From Pelagibacteraceae bacterium AG-426-P20 (GTDB lineage: Bacteria; Pseudomonadota; Alphaproteobacteria; Pelagibacterales; Pelagibacteraceae): a stretch of 60,407 bases of DNA. The notes under the pieces were generated by a model. The model made no database searches. It saw nothing but the letters and a program-made list of their open reading frames with translations, and had not been told where the DNA came from. The stretch spans positions 1 to 60,407 of the forward strand of contig QCNX01000003.1 of the NCBI GenBank assembly GCA_003210015.1. The letters are read 5' to 3'. The position numbers and the translations under genes were made by a program. Of the stretch, positions 21,385 through 31,590 are shown piece by piece. Numbering within the stretch: the first letter of the stretch is position 1; every line of letters begins with the position of its first letter.

Positions 21385-21840
21385 ATGTTTTTATCAAGTT
21401 ACGAAAACAGATTGGACAAGAAAGGAAGGGTATCGGTGCCTGCAAGTTTTAGGTCACATTTATCCAACTTAGGATATAATGGTGTAATTTGTTACCCATC
21501 ATTTAATAATCAATCTATAGAAGCATGGCCACAAGATAGAATAGAAAAAATTTCAAACACAATAGACTCATTAAATCCTTTTGAAGAGAAAAGGGATTTT
21601 TTTGCAACATCGATTTTATCTGAAAGTATTAATTTACAGTTTGATAGTGAAGGTAGAATTTCACTCACACCAAAGCTACTTAAACATGCAAAAATAAAAA
21701 ATAGCATGTTATTCGTTGGGCAAGGCAAAACATTCCAAATATGGGAACCGACAATATTTGAAAAATTTAAGGTTAATGCCAAAAAAAAAGCAAATTTGAA
21801 CCGTGCTGGCCTTAAGTGGGAGCTTCAATTAAATAAATAA
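21385..21840 (+). CDS. mraZ: Transcriptional regulator MraZ
   Basis: MraZ is an AbrB-fold DNA-binding ring that represses the division and cell-wall cluster, including itself, in E. coli. The 151-residue protein has two SpoVT-AbrB repeats. The first is [20 protein letters not shown] (residues 5-24), with KGRVSVP as the DNA-contact loop. The second is [23 protein letters not shown] (about 78-100). Length matches the family. The gene heads the cluster and has a matching set of TGGG boxes across its promoter. The next gene is ftsZ rather than rsmH, which is unusual. Confidence 0.94.
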   Translation: MFLSSYENRLDKKGRVSVPASFRSHLSNLGYNGVICYPSFNNQSIEAWPQDRIEKISNTIDSLNPFEEKRDFFATSILSESINLQFDSEGRISLTPKLLKHAKIKNSMLFVGQGKTFQIWEPTIFEKFKVNAKKKANLNRAGLKWELQLNK

Positions 21841-21856
21841 ACAGGGGGATAATAAA

Positions 21857-23344
21857 ATGACAATTAACTTTAAAGCACCAGAAATAAAAGAACTGCAACC
21901 AAGACTTCTGGTTATGGGAGTTGGTGGAGCAGGTGGAAATGCAATTAATGAGATGATTGAAAATGGAATGCAAGGAGTTGAATTCATTGCAGTTAATACA
22001 GATGCACAAGACTTAAAACATAGTAAAGCAAAATCAAAAATACAAATAGGTTTAAATTTAACTAAAGGATTAGGTGCTGGAGCAAAACTTGATATTGGCC
22101 AAGCTGCAGCAGATGAATCCTTAAATGATATAGTGAATATCTTACAAGGTGCAAATATGGTTTTTATTGCTGCTGGAATGGGAGGTGGTACAGGAACCGG
22201 AGCCGCACATGTAATTGCAAGAGCTGCTAAAGAGCTTAATATATTAACAGTTGGAGTTGTAACACTTCCTTTTTTATACGAAGGTCCATCAAGAATGAGA
22301 AGAGCTCAAATTGGACTTGAGGAATTAAGAAAACACGTTGATACAATTATAGTTATTCCAAATCAAAATTTATTTAAAATAGCTAACGAACAAACAACAT
22401 TTGAAGAGTCTTTCAATCTTTCAAATAATGTTTTAATGCATGGAGTTCAAAGCGTAACAGATCTAATGGTTAGGCCAGGAATTATAAATTTAGATTTTGC
22501 TGACGTAGAAACCGTTATGGCGTCCATGGGCAAAGCAATGATGGGTACAGGAGAATCTGAAGGAGAGGGAAGAGCCATGAAAGCAACTGAAATGGCAATT
22601 AGTAATCCTTTGATAGATGATTACACATTAAAAGGTGCAAAAGGTCTCTTAGTAAACATAACAGGCGGTAAAGATCTTAAATTATTTGAAGTAGATGAAG
22701 TAGTTAATAAAATAAGATCAGAAGTTGAAGCTGATGCAGAAGTAATCATTGGTGCTATAACAGATTCAAGTTTAGAGGGTAAAATAAGAGTATCAATTGT
22801 TGCTACATCATTAGATAATCAACAACCAGAGTCAAAATCAGTGGTTAACATGGTTCACCGAATTCAGAATAGAAACCCAGGTTACTCTGATTTTTCTAAT
22901 ATTGGACCAACTCCATCTTTTAACTTTTCAACAAATAACGCCAGTCCTATATCACACGGGGCTAATGCGTTAAAACTTGAAAATGAAGTTTCATTATCAA
23001 GTGATAATGAAACAACAATTCAAGAAGATATTAATCAAATCAATCATCAGTACCATGAAGAATTATTAAAAGATCATAAAGCTGAAAGTATTGTTGATAA
23101 TACTACTAGTGAAGAAGAAGTATCCTTTGCTCATGAGGCAATTTCTGGAAATGAATCTGAAATGTCTGAAATGAAAGAGGAGGACTCAAAAAATGATTTA
23201 AGTGAATTTGGTGTAGATTCTAATTCACCAGATTTATTTAATTCTGGAACCAAGACTTCCGATTCACAGGATCTACTATCATCTAAAAATGATGAAGATG
23301 AGGATGATCTGGAAATACCTGCATTTTTAAGAAGACAAAAATAA
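21857..23344 (+). CDS. ftsZ: Cell division protein FtsZ
   Basis: FtsZ is the tubulin-like GTPase that forms the division ring. The GTP-binding N-domain has [13 protein letters not shown] (21-33), AVNTDAQDL, and the tubulin signature GGGTGTG (109-115). The T7 region [11 protein letters not shown] supplies the catalytic acids. After residue about 325 comes a long acidic disordered linker, ending in the conserved C-terminal peptide [11 protein letters not shown] that binds FtsA and similar partners. A strong Shine-Dalgarno (AGGGGG) lies eight to nine bases upstream. Canonical ftsZ follows ftsQ-ftsA at the cluster end; here it is second, right after mraZ. Confidence 0.97.
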   Translation: MTINFKAPEIKELQPRLLVMGVGGAGGNAINEMIENGMQGVEFIAVNTDAQDLKHSKAKSKIQIGLNLTKGLGAGAKLDIGQAAADESLNDIVNILQGANMVFIAAGMGGGTGTGAAHVIARAAKELNILTVGVVTLPFLYEGPSRMRRAQIGLEELRKHVDTIIVIPNQNLFKIANEQTTFEESFNLSNNVLMHGVQSVTDLMVRPGIINLDFADVETVMASMGKAMMGTGESEGEGRAMKATEMAISNPLIDDYTLKGAKGLLVNITGGKDLKLFEVDEVVNKIRSEVEADAEVIIGAITDSSLEGKIRVSIVATSLDNQQPESKSVVNMVHRIQNRNPGYSDFSNIGPTPSFNFSTNNASPISHGANALKLENEVSLSSDNETTIQEDINQINHQYHEELLKDHKAESIVDNTTSEEEVSFAHEAISGNESEMSEMKEEDSKNDLSEFGVDSNSPDLFNSGTKTSDSQDLLSSKNDEDEDDLEIPAFLRRQK

Positions 23345-23366
23345 TTAATGGTCTTCGAAAAAATAA

Positions 23367-24377
23367 ATGGAAGCCACCATAGTACTGGAGAATGTTAAAC
23401 ATTACCCAGTACTGCTAAATGAAGTTGTTAGCATTGTTTCCCCTCAAAATGGTGGCACATTTATTGACTGTACATTCGGACAAGGCGGATACACAAATGA
23501 AATTCTCAAGCACAAAGGCACGAAAGTAATAGGCCTAGATAGAGACAAAGATTCTGAAATTATTGGAAAAAAAATACAAGATAAATTTCCTAATCGTTTT
23601 TTATTTAGAAATTTAAGATTTAGTAATTTAAATAATCTAAAATTAAAAAATGAAAATATTAAAGGAATTGTATTTGATTTAGGATATTCTTATTCTCAAA
23701 TAAAAAATCTAGAAAAAGGGTTATCATTTCACTCATCAGGCAAACTTAATATGATGATGGGGTTGAATGACTTTTCAGCAAATGAAGCTGTAAATAATTT
23801 AGACGGGAAAGAATTAGAAAAAATACTAAAATATTTTGGTGAAGAAAATGACTCAAAGATTATTTCAAGAAATATAGTAAAAGAAAGATTATTAAAAAAA
23901 CTAAACACTCAAGATTTAGTTAAAATTATTGAACGATCTAAGAGGAAAAAAAGCTATAAAACTCACAGTGCAACCAAAACTTTTCAAGCCTTAAGAATAT
24001 TTGTTAATAAAGAAATTAGTGAATTAATTTATGGCTTAATTAATTCAGTAAAAATTCTAAAAAAAAATGGAATATTAGCAATCGTAACATTTCATTCTTT
24101 AGAAGATAAAATAGTAAAATATTTTTTTAAAAGTTTATCAGAACATAAAAGCATTTCTAGATACGAGCCAAATATAGAAAAAAAAGAAATTTTCTTTAAC
24201 ATGCCACAAAAAAAACCAATCATTCCAACTGAAAAAGAAATAGAAGAAAATCCTCCCTCAAGGTCTGCAAAACTAAGATATCTAATTAAGAAAAAAGATA
24301 TTTTTGAAGTAGAGAGCGATATATTAGAGAAGTTTAGTCATTTGTTGGAAATTGAAAATTTAGGAACTAAATTATGA
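23367..24377 (+). CDS. rsmH: 16S rRNA (cytosine1402-N4)-methyltransferase RsmH (MraW)
   Basis: RsmH methylates N4 of C1402 in the ribosomal P site. The 336-residue protein has the opening [10 protein letters not shown], the SAM-binding [18 protein letters not shown] near residue 30, and VIGLDRDKD. The catalytic-fold segments [13 protein letters not shown] and [12 protein letters not shown] follow, and [19 protein letters not shown] and the [11 protein letters not shown] end motif close it. The usual DLGVSS motif is DLGYSY here, a small deviation. It overlaps the ftsL-like gene by 4 bases. Start: the ATG of [17 protein letters not shown]; the extra nine residues before HYPVLL are tolerable. 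Confidence 0.94.
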   Translation: MEATIVLENVKHYPVLLNEVVSIVSPQNGGTFIDCTFGQGGYTNEILKHKGTKVIGLDRDKDSEIIGKKIQDKFPNRFLFRNLRFSNLNNLKLKNENIKGIVFDLGYSYSQIKNLEKGLSFHSSGKLNMMMGLNDFSANEAVNNLDGKELEKILKYFGEENDSKIISRNIVKERLLKKLNTQDLVKIIERSKRKKSYKTHSATKTFQALRIFVNKEISELIYGLINSVKILKKNGILAIVTFHSLEDKIVKYFFKSLSEHKSISRYEPNIEKKEIFFNMPQKKPIIPTEKEIEENPPSRSAKLRYLIKKKDIFEVESDILEKFSHLLEIENLGTKL

Positions 24378-24685
24378 TAAGATCTTTAGCTTTTCTAATA
24401 TTATTATTTTTGATTATTAGTACTTCGATAGTAAAAAACTCAACTAAAAAAATAGAGGACAAAACTTACATTATTAAAGAAAATTTATTATTCTTAGAAA
24501 ATAGATTAATGGATTCAAAATTAGAATTCGATTATTTAAGCTCATCTGAGAAATTACTAGAATATCAAAGATTATACTTTGAAAATTTACTACAAAAAAA
24601 AACACTTAATGAAATAAAGATTTTAGAAATTTCAAATAAAAAAGTGAATATCAACGATCTAACAATATTGAATAAAAATGAGTGA
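24374..24685 (+). CDS. ftsL: FtsL-like small bitopic division protein
   Basis: This 103-residue protein has one transmembrane helix at residues 3-20 ([17 protein letters not shown]). A long charged coiled-coil-like stretch (about 25-80) follows, with a short tail. Sequence identity to FtsL is not recognisable by eye. The call rests on architecture and on its place between rsmH and ftsI, where FtsL always lies. FtsL forms the FtsQLB complex with FtsQ and FtsB and activates FtsWI. It overlaps rsmH by 4 bases and ftsI by 8 bases. A separate FtsB is not in this window. Confidence 0.7.
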   Translation: MIRSLAFLILLFLIISTSIVKNSTKKIEDKTYIIKENLLFLENRLMDSKLEFDYLSSSEKLLEYQRLYFENLLQKKTLNEIKILEISNKKVNINDLTILNKNE

Positions 24686-26363
24686 TAACTCAAATAGATT
24701 TATACTCTATAATAATAACTCTGAATTTAAATATAATAAGAAGAAGACAGACTTAGATATTAGATTTAACAGAATAGCATTTATATTTTTTCTTTTTTTT
24801 ATTATCTCAATAATTTATACAATTCATTTAATTAAGCTTGGTTCAACAAAGACTAATAAATTAATTAGCAATCAATCAAAAATTCTTAATAAACTTCATC
24901 GTGCAAACATTATTGATAGAAATGGAAGTTTTTTGGCCAAAACAGTTAGTTCCATTGACATTGGAATTAATCCAGTAGAAGTAATTGATAAAAAAAAATT
25001 ATTATTAAATTTAGGATATATATTTCCTAACAAAGATTATGAATTTATTTTAAATCAATTAAAAAAAAATAAATTTTTCTGGTTTGAAAAAAAAATTTCA
25101 GCTGAAAATTACGAAAAAATAATGATGCTTGGAGACAAATCCATTAAAGCTGAAGAAAAACTTTCAAGAGTTTATCCTCAAAAAAATTTATTTAGTCATA
25201 TTATAGGGCAAATTGATGATGATAATTTTGGTATTTCAGGACTCGAAAAATCTCTTGATGAAAAATTAAAAGACAATAAAAAAATGATCCAATTAACTGT
25301 TGATAAGGACATACAATTTTTAATTCGAAAAGAATTAATGAAGTATAATAAAATTTTTAGAACAAAAGGAAGTGCCTCAATATTAATGAATGTAAATAAT
25401 GGAGAAATTATCTCGATAGTTTCTCTTCCAGACTTTAATCCAAATCAAAGAATTAACATAACTGATACAAATTTTATAAATAGAGCTACAAAAGGTGTTT
25501 ATGAATTTGGATCAGTTTTTAAAACATTCACATTAGCGGCCGGTATCCATGAGGGTACTGTAGAGCCAGAAACAGAATTTAAAAATTTAGAAAAAAGTAT
25601 TAAGTGTGGAAAAAATACTATTAGTGAATATGATAAAAAAATTCCGTCCACTTTAACCGCCGAGCAAATACTTATAAGATCAGGCAATATAGGATCAGTA
25701 AGAATTGGCCAAGCGATTGGATTAGAAAAATTCAAAAAGTTTTTGAGCGAATTGGGGTTGTTAAATCCAATTGAATTTGACATTGAGGAAGTCGGAGTGC
25801 CTTTATCTTTTAAATGGGGGAAATGTAAATTAGCAACAGCCTCATACGGACATGGAATAACAACTACTATTCTTCAGTTAGCAAACGCTTATTCAATAAT
25901 TGTAAATGGTGGTTATAAAATAAAACCAACATTGATCAAAAATTATAAAAAAACAAACAATAAAAACATTCTTAAAAATGAAGTTTCAAAAAAAATAAAT
26001 CCAATTTTAAGAAAAATTGTGACTACTAAGGAGGGAACAGCATCACTGGCAAATATAAACGGATATGAAGTTGGAGGTAAAACAGGAACAGCTCAAAAAA
26101 GTGCAGTTGGTGGATATTCAAATAATAAAATTAATACTTTTGCATCAGTATTTCCTATTTCAAATCCTAAATTTGTATTGGTTATTATGCTTGATGAGCC
26201 AAAAACTAATAGCGAATATATTTATAATTACAGAGATGGTTCAGATATCAAGTATAAAGGCACACCTTTTAATACTGCAGGATGGACTACAGTTGAAGTT
26301 ACCGGACAAATTATAGAAAAAATTGGGCCTATTTTAGCCACAAAATATAATGAAGTTTATTAG
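24678..26363 (+). CDS. ftsI: Septal peptidoglycan transpeptidase FtsI (PBP3)
   Basis: FtsI crosslinks septal peptidoglycan in partnership with FtsW. The 561-residue protein has a cytoplasmic N-terminus, a transmembrane helix near residues 32-50, and a pedestal domain starting at RANIIDRNGSFLAKT. The transpeptidase domain shows all three active-site motifs: SVFK (Ser about 278), SGN in LIRSGNIGS, and KTG in VGGKTGTAQK near 468. It starts inside the ftsL-like gene and ends two bases before the murE-murF fusion. Confidence 0.96.
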   Translation: MSDNSNRFILYNNNSEFKYNKKKTDLDIRFNRIAFIFFLFFIISIIYTIHLIKLGSTKTNKLISNQSKILNKLHRANIIDRNGSFLAKTVSSIDIGINPVEVIDKKKLLLNLGYIFPNKDYEFILNQLKKNKFFWFEKKISAENYEKIMMLGDKSIKAEEKLSRVYPQKNLFSHIIGQIDDDNFGISGLEKSLDEKLKDNKKMIQLTVDKDIQFLIRKELMKYNKIFRTKGSASILMNVNNGEIISIVSLPDFNPNQRINITDTNFINRATKGVYEFGSVFKTFTLAAGIHEGTVEPETEFKNLEKSIKCGKNTISEYDKKIPSTLTAEQILIRSGNIGSVRIGQAIGLEKFKKFLSELGLLNPIEFDIEEVGVPLSFKWGKCKLATASYGHGITTTILQLANAYSIIVNGGYKIKPTLIKNYKKTNNKNILKNEVSKKINPILRKIVTTKEGTASLANINGYEVGGKTGTAQKSAVGGYSNNKINTFASVFPISNPKFVLVIMLDEPKTNSEYIYNYRDGSDIKYKGTPFNTAGWTTVEVTGQIIEKIGPILATKYNEVY

Positions 26364-26365
26364 CA

Positions 26366-29203
26366 ATGTATCTTGGAAATTTAATAAAAAAACTTGATAA
26401 AAAATACGATAAAGTTTTTTTTTCGGGAATAGCTTTTAACAGTTCTAATGTAAAAAAAAATTATATTTTTTTTGCAATCAAAGGAAATAAATTTGATGGA
26501 AACAATTATATTAAAGACGCAATTAAAAAAGGTGCAAAAATAATTATTTCAGAAAATAAAATTGATTTTAAAAATAAAGGAGTGATTTTTTTAAAATTTA
26601 AAAATCCAAGAAAACTATTAGCTGAATTATCTTATAAGTTTATTAAAGTGAATATAAAGAAATTCGTTGCGGTTACAGGAACAAATGGTAAATCTTCAGT
26701 AGCAGATTTTTATTATCAAATCTTAAATTTAAATAAAAAAAAAGTTGCATCAATAGGGACTATAGGTGTTCAGTCAAATAATAAAAAAAAAGAAATAGAA
26801 AATACCACACTAGATCCAATAAGATTATATAAGATTATTAATGAACTTGGTCTTAAAAAAATTGACCATATTATTTTAGAAGCATCAAGTCATGGATTAA
26901 AACAAAATAGATTAGATGGACTATCTTTTGATTTAGGAATTTTTACAAACTTATCCCATGACCATTTGGACTATCATAAAAGCTTAAAAAGTTATTTGAA
27001 ATCAAAATTATATTTATTCGAAAATTTGATAAAAAAAAATGGTCAAATAATTTTAGACTCAACTATTCCACAATTTGATAAAATCAAAAAAATATCGAAT
27101 AAAAAAAAAATAAAATTAGCAACTGTATTCGGAAAAAATTCTGATTTAGAATTAATCACACATATTTATGATAATGAACAACAGATTTTAAAAATACGAT
27201 ACAAATCTAAAATATTTAATATCAAATTAAATCTTATTGGAAAAATTCAAATAAAAAATATTTTGATGGCAATTTTAGCGGCTATCAACAGTAATTTAGA
27301 TATAAACAATATCACAAAAATAATACACAAAATCAAACCAGTTGAGGGGAGATTAGAAAAAATAGGTACATTAAAAAACAAAAGCAAAGTTTTATTAGAT
27401 TATGCGCATACACCTGATGCTTTAGAAACTGTTTTAATAAATATCAAAGATCAATTTCCATTGAGTAAGATTTGTCTTGTTTTTGGATGTGGAGGTGATC
27501 GGGACAAGAATAAAAGATTTAAAATGGGTAAAATCGCATCAAAATATGCTGATAAAATTTATTTAACAGATGATAATCCAAGAAGTGAAGATCCAAAAAA
27601 AATTAGAAATAAAATTAAAAAGGGAATCAAAAATAAAAATGTTCAAGAAATTCCCAAAAGAAGAGAGGCAATCTTAAAATGTGTTAACGATCTTTGTTCG
27701 GGTGATATTGCAATTATTGCAGGCAAAGGACATGAGAAGACTCAAGATTATAAAGAAAGAAAAAGTTTTTTTTCAGATAGAAATGAAATTCTGAAATCTA
27801 TTACTAAAAAAAATAAATCTCTATACAATGATTTGCGATTAAATATTATTCAAGAAAAAACAAAATTTTTACCCAAAAATTTAAATTTTAATAAAGCTTG
27901 CATTAACTCGAAAGAAATAAAAAAAAATGATATTTTCTTTGCTATTAGAGGAAAAAAAAAAGATGGAAATAACTTTGTTGATCAAGCTTTTAAAAAGAAA
28001 GCATCATTAGCTATTGTTAATAAAATTAGTAAAAAAAATAATATTTCTCGTCAGATTAAAGTAGATGATACTTTAAAATTTTTAACACAAAGTTCCAAAA
28101 TTTTTAGAGAAATTATTAATTCAAAGATTATTGCTATAACTGGAAGTTGTGGAAAAACTACCTTAAAGGAACTATTGGGCAGTTTATTAAGAAAAATATC
28201 AAAGGTAACTATTTCACCAAAATCGTATAACAATAAATATGGTGTTCCCTTAAGTCTTTTTAATTTAGATCAAAAAAATCATTATGGAGTTTTTGAACTT
28301 GGCATGGATAAAAAAGGTGAAATTGATACTCTTTCTAAAATCGTCCATCCAGATGTTAGTGTAATTACTAATATTAATTATGCTCATGCTAAAAATTTTA
28401 AGAATTTAAAACAAATTGCGTTAGCCAAAGCTGAAATTATAAATAATACAAAAAATAACGGGTTTATTATTTTGAATGCAGATGATAATTTTTTTTCTTT
28501 ACACAAAAGAATAGCTATAAAAAAAAATCTTCAGGTTTTATCGTTCAGTATCAAAAATAAAAGTTCAGACGTAAAACTTATAGATATTAAAAAAGTTGGT
28601 AAAAAATTTAAAATCAGTATTAGAGTTAATAATTTTAAAACTTATTTTTTTATTTCTAATAATTTTCAAAGCAATATTTTAAATATTTTAGCTGCATTGA
28701 CTGTAGTTAGTATATTCTTCGATGTTTCGAGAATGAATAAGAATATTTTCTTGAATTTTAAAATTCCTAACGGTAGAGGGGATATTTCAAAAATTAAAAT
28801 TAACAATAAAAAATTAAATTTGATTGATGAAAGCTATAATTCAAACCCTCTATCTCTTAAATCTGCAATTCTAAATTATGATAAACTTGATTTAAAAAAG
28901 TCAAAAAAATATTTATTATTGGGTGATATGCTGGAACTTGGAAAATATTCTGAAAAACTTCATCACTCTATGGGATTAATAATTAATCGAACTAAAATAG
29001 ATAAAGTGTTTGTTAAGGGAGATAAAGTTTTATCTATTTTTAATTCTATTTCAAAATCAAAAAGAGGCAGAATATTGAGCAATAACTCTCAAATTATTGA
29101 TTTGATTAAAAACGATTTAAATAATAATGATTATCTTATGGTAAAGGCCTCAAATGCGACAGGATTTAATAATATAATAAATAATTTAAAAGGTTTTAAA
29201 TAA
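26366..29203 (+). CDS. murE-murF: Fused UDP-MurNAc-tripeptide synthetase and tripeptide-D-Ala-D-Ala ligase (MurE-MurF)
   Basis: One uninterrupted 945-residue frame carries two Mur ligases. Residues 1 to about 475 are MurE: the P-loop TGTNGKSS lies near 105, TTLDP and EASSHGL follow, and DDNPRSEDP is the DNPR motif that selects meso-diaminopimelate. From about 485 to 945 is MurF: a second N-domain with FFAIRGKKKDGNNF, the P-loop TGSCGKTT near 591, and the late DESYNSNPLSLKSA and GDMLELG motifs. There is no stop, start or frame change at the junction. The fusion should add meso-DAP and then D-Ala-D-Ala in sequence. MurE-MurF fusions are known in other bacteria such as Bordetella. Confidence 0.93.
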   Translation: MYLGNLIKKLDKKYDKVFFSGIAFNSSNVKKNYIFFAIKGNKFDGNNYIKDAIKKGAKIIISENKIDFKNKGVIFLKFKNPRKLLAELSYKFIKVNIKKFVAVTGTNGKSSVADFYYQILNLNKKKVASIGTIGVQSNNKKKEIENTTLDPIRLYKIINELGLKKIDHIILEASSHGLKQNRLDGLSFDLGIFTNLSHDHLDYHKSLKSYLKSKLYLFENLIKKNGQIILDSTIPQFDKIKKISNKKKIKLATVFGKNSDLELITHIYDNEQQILKIRYKSKIFNIKLNLIGKIQIKNILMAILAAINSNLDINNITKIIHKIKPVEGRLEKIGTLKNKSKVLLDYAHTPDALETVLINIKDQFPLSKICLVFGCGGDRDKNKRFKMGKIASKYADKIYLTDDNPRSEDPKKIRNKIKKGIKNKNVQEIPKRREAILKCVNDLCSGDIAIIAGKGHEKTQDYKERKSFFSDRNEILKSITKKNKSLYNDLRLNIIQEKTKFLPKNLNFNKACINSKEIKKNDIFFAIRGKKKDGNNFVDQAFKKKASLAIVNKISKKNNISRQIKVDDTLKFLTQSSKIFREIINSKIIAITGSCGKTTLKELLGSLLRKISKVTISPKSYNNKYGVPLSLFNLDQKNHYGVFELGMDKKGEIDTLSKIVHPDVSVITNINYAHAKNFKNLKQIALAKAEIINNTKNNGFIILNADDNFFSLHKRIAIKKNLQVLSFSIKNKSSDVKLIDIKKVGKKFKISIRVNNFKTYFFISNNFQSNILNILAALTVVSIFFDVSRMNKNIFLNFKIPNGRGDISKIKINNKKLNLIDESYNSNPLSLKSAILNYDKLDLKKSKKYLLLGDMLELGKYSEKLHHSMGLIINRTKIDKVFVKGDKVLSIFNSISKSKRGRILSNNSQIIDLIKNDLNNNDYLMVKASNATGFNNIINNLKGFK

Positions 29204-30289
29204 ATGCTTTATCAATTTCTATTAAATTTTGTGGACATTTTTGGATTTTTAAATGTTTTTAAATACATAACTTTTAGAACAGGTTTATCTTTATTTACTT
29301 CATTGATTATTGTTTTGTTAGTTGGAGGACCTTTTATCAAATATTTTTCAAATAAAAAAATAACAAACCCTATACGTAATGATGGGCCAGAAGATCATAT
29401 AATAAAAAAAATTGGCACTCCAACAATGGGTGGGTTAATCATTTTATTTGGATTGCTAGTTTCAGTTTTATGCTGGGGAGATTTATCAAATATTAGTATA
29501 CTTTTTTGTATTTATATTTCAATCTCATTTGGTTTGCTTGGAGCTATGGATGATTATAAAAAAATTAAATACAATAATTCCTCAGGGATTTCATTTAAGT
29601 TTAAAATATTATCACAAATTTTTTTAGCAGTTTTGGGAGTTAGTTTTTTTGTTTATTTTGTTGATTATCAAGAAATTACCAATTTATATTTTCCTTTTTT
29701 TAAAAATTTAGTATTTAATCTAGGATGGTTCTTTATCCCTTTTTCAGTATTTGTCATTATTGGATCATCAAATGCAGTAAATTTAACTGATGGTCTTGAT
29801 GGTTTAGCTACAGTGCCAGTAATTTTAGTAGCTGGTTGTTTTGCTTTTATAAGTTATGTAACTGGAAATATTGTTTTTTCTGAATATTTAAAAATTCCTT
29901 ATATTGAAGGTACAGGTGAGGTGTCAATCTTTTGTGGTGCTATAATAGGATCTTGTTTAGGTTTTTTATGGTTTAACGCACCACCAGCAAAAATTTTTAT
30001 GGGAGACACAGGCTCTTTAGCTCTTGGAGGATCTTTAGGTGCAGTAGGAATAATTTCTAAGCACGAAATTGTTTTAGCTATTACAGGAGGATTATTTGTT
30101 TTAGAAGCTATTTCAGTAGTGGTTCAAGTAATTTCTTTTAAACTTACAGGTAAAAGATTTTTTAAAATGGCTCCAATTCACCATCATTTTGAAAAAAAAG
30201 GTTGGCCTGAGTCTACGGTGGTAATAAGATTTTGGATAATTTCAATCATATTAGCAATGATCGGCTTAGCTACACTTAAATTAAGATAA
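29204..30289 (+). CDS. mraY: Phospho-MurNAc-pentapeptide transferase (MraY)
   Basis: MraY transfers phospho-MurNAc-pentapeptide to undecaprenyl phosphate, making lipid I at the inner membrane. The 361-residue polytopic protein shows GTPTMGGLIILFG near residue 70, the first catalytic Asp pair in GAMDDYKKI (about 114), NAVNLTDGLDGLA near 195, and the GDTGSLALGG motif near 270. The conserved PIHHHFEKKGWPE loop closes it. Its ATG abuts the murF stop (TAAATG), and its own stop shares a base with the murD start. Confidence 0.97.
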   Translation: MLYQFLLNFVDIFGFLNVFKYITFRTGLSLFTSLIIVLLVGGPFIKYFSNKKITNPIRNDGPEDHIIKKIGTPTMGGLIILFGLLVSVLCWGDLSNISILFCIYISISFGLLGAMDDYKKIKYNNSSGISFKFKILSQIFLAVLGVSFFVYFVDYQEITNLYFPFFKNLVFNLGWFFIPFSVFVIIGSSNAVNLTDGLDGLATVPVILVAGCFAFISYVTGNIVFSEYLKIPYIEGTGEVSIFCGAIIGSCLGFLWFNAPPAKIFMGDTGSLALGGSLGAVGIISKHEIVLAITGGLFVLEAISVVVQVISFKLTGKRFFKMAPIHHHFEKKGWPESTVVIRFWIISIILAMIGLATLKLR

Positions 30290-31590
30290 TGAACGAAAAT
30301 TCTAATATTTTTTTGAATAAAAAAATTTTAGTTTATGGACTTGGGAAAAGTGGTATTTCAACTTTTAATTTTTTAAAAAAATATAACAAAATTTCACTTT
30401 TTGATGACTCAAAAATTATCAAGTTAAAAAAAAAATTTAAAAATAAATTAATATCAATTAATAAAGCTAGAAAACTTAAGTTTGATTTAATAATTTTAAG
30501 TCCTGGAATTAACATTAATAAGTGCAAGCTTAAAAACTTTTTAAAAAAAAATTCAAAAATTATTTACACAGATTTAGACGTTTTTTATTCATTTTATAAA
30601 AATAAATGCGTCACTATTACAGGCACAAATGGTAAATCCACATCTTGTCAATTATTATACGAAGTTTTGAAAAAACATGGACTCGATGTTAAACTTGCAG
30701 GTAATATTGGATATCCAATTTTATCTGTAAAAAATATAAAAAAAAAATCTATTTTTGTAATAGAAGCCTCGTCATATCAATTAGCTTATAGTAAATTTTT
30801 CACATCTAGATATGCAGCTATATTAAATATATCGCCAGACCATTTAGAAAGACACGGATCATTGAAAAATTATATCTCAGCTAAATTTAAATTGGTCAAA
30901 AATCAAAACAAAGATGCAATCGCATTTATTAATAAGCATGATAAATTTTTGCTCAAAGAAATTAAAAAAAAAATTCATAAATGCAAAATTATTAAAGTAG
31001 AAACAAAGTTAAATAGTAAAATTGTAAATTCTTTTAAAAATGAATATTTTTTATCAAAATCTAATAAAGATAACTTGGCATTTGTTATCGAAATAGCTAA
31101 AAAATTTAAGGTCAGTTATAATAATTTGTTAAAAGCAATTAAAAATTTTAAAGGTCTAAAATATCGACAACAAGTTATTTTTGATAACAAAAATATTTCA
31201 GTAATTAATGACTCAAAATCAACAAGTTATGCTTCTTCAATTGAATTACTTAAAAAATTAGAAAATATTTATTGGTTGTTAGGTGGTATACCAAAAAAAG
31301 GTGATAAATTTACTTTATCTAAAAAGTACTGCCAAAACATAAAAGGGTTTATATTTGGAAAAAAATTTAAAAAGTTCTCAACAGATTTAAAAAATAAAAT
31401 TGAATTAAGAAAATTTTCTAATTTAAAACAAGCATTAATTGGTATTTTAAGTGATATCCAGCAAGATAATTCTATAAAAAAAACTATTTTATTAAGCCCA
31501 GCTGCAGCTTCATTTGATTCTTTTAAAGATTTTGAAGATAGAGGATATTATTTTAATAAGTTAATTGAAAAGTATTTAAATGCTAAATAA
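30289..31590 (+). CDS. murD: UDP-MurNAc-alanine-D-glutamate ligase (MurD)
   Basis: MurD adds D-glutamate to UDP-MurNAc-L-Ala in the cytoplasm. The 433 residues begin with a Rossmann-like uridine domain (ILVYGLGKSGIST). The ATP P-loop is TITGTNGKSTSCQLL near 108. EASSYQLAYS, ISPDHLERHGS and the C-terminal INDSKSTSY and LLGGIPKKGDKF motifs are all MurD signatures. It is lysine-rich, like the neighbouring genes. It is coupled to mraY by TAATG, and its 3' end contains the likely ATG of ftsW, an 11-base overlap. Confidence 0.95.
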   Translation: MNENSNIFLNKKILVYGLGKSGISTFNFLKKYNKISLFDDSKIIKLKKKFKNKLISINKARKLKFDLIILSPGININKCKLKNFLKKNSKIIYTDLDVFYSFYKNKCVTITGTNGKSTSCQLLYEVLKKHGLDVKLAGNIGYPILSVKNIKKKSIFVIEASSYQLAYSKFFTSRYAAILNISPDHLERHGSLKNYISAKFKLVKNQNKDAIAFINKHDKFLLKEIKKKIHKCKIIKVETKLNSKIVNSFKNEYFLSKSNKDNLAFVIEIAKKFKVSYNNLLKAIKNFKGLKYRQQVIFDNKNISVINDSKSTSYASSIELLKKLENIYWLLGGIPKKGDKFTLSKKYCQNIKGFIFGKKFKKFSTDLKNKIELRKFSNLKQALIGILSDIQQDNSIKKTILLSPAAASFDSFKDFEDRGYYFNKLIEKYLNAK

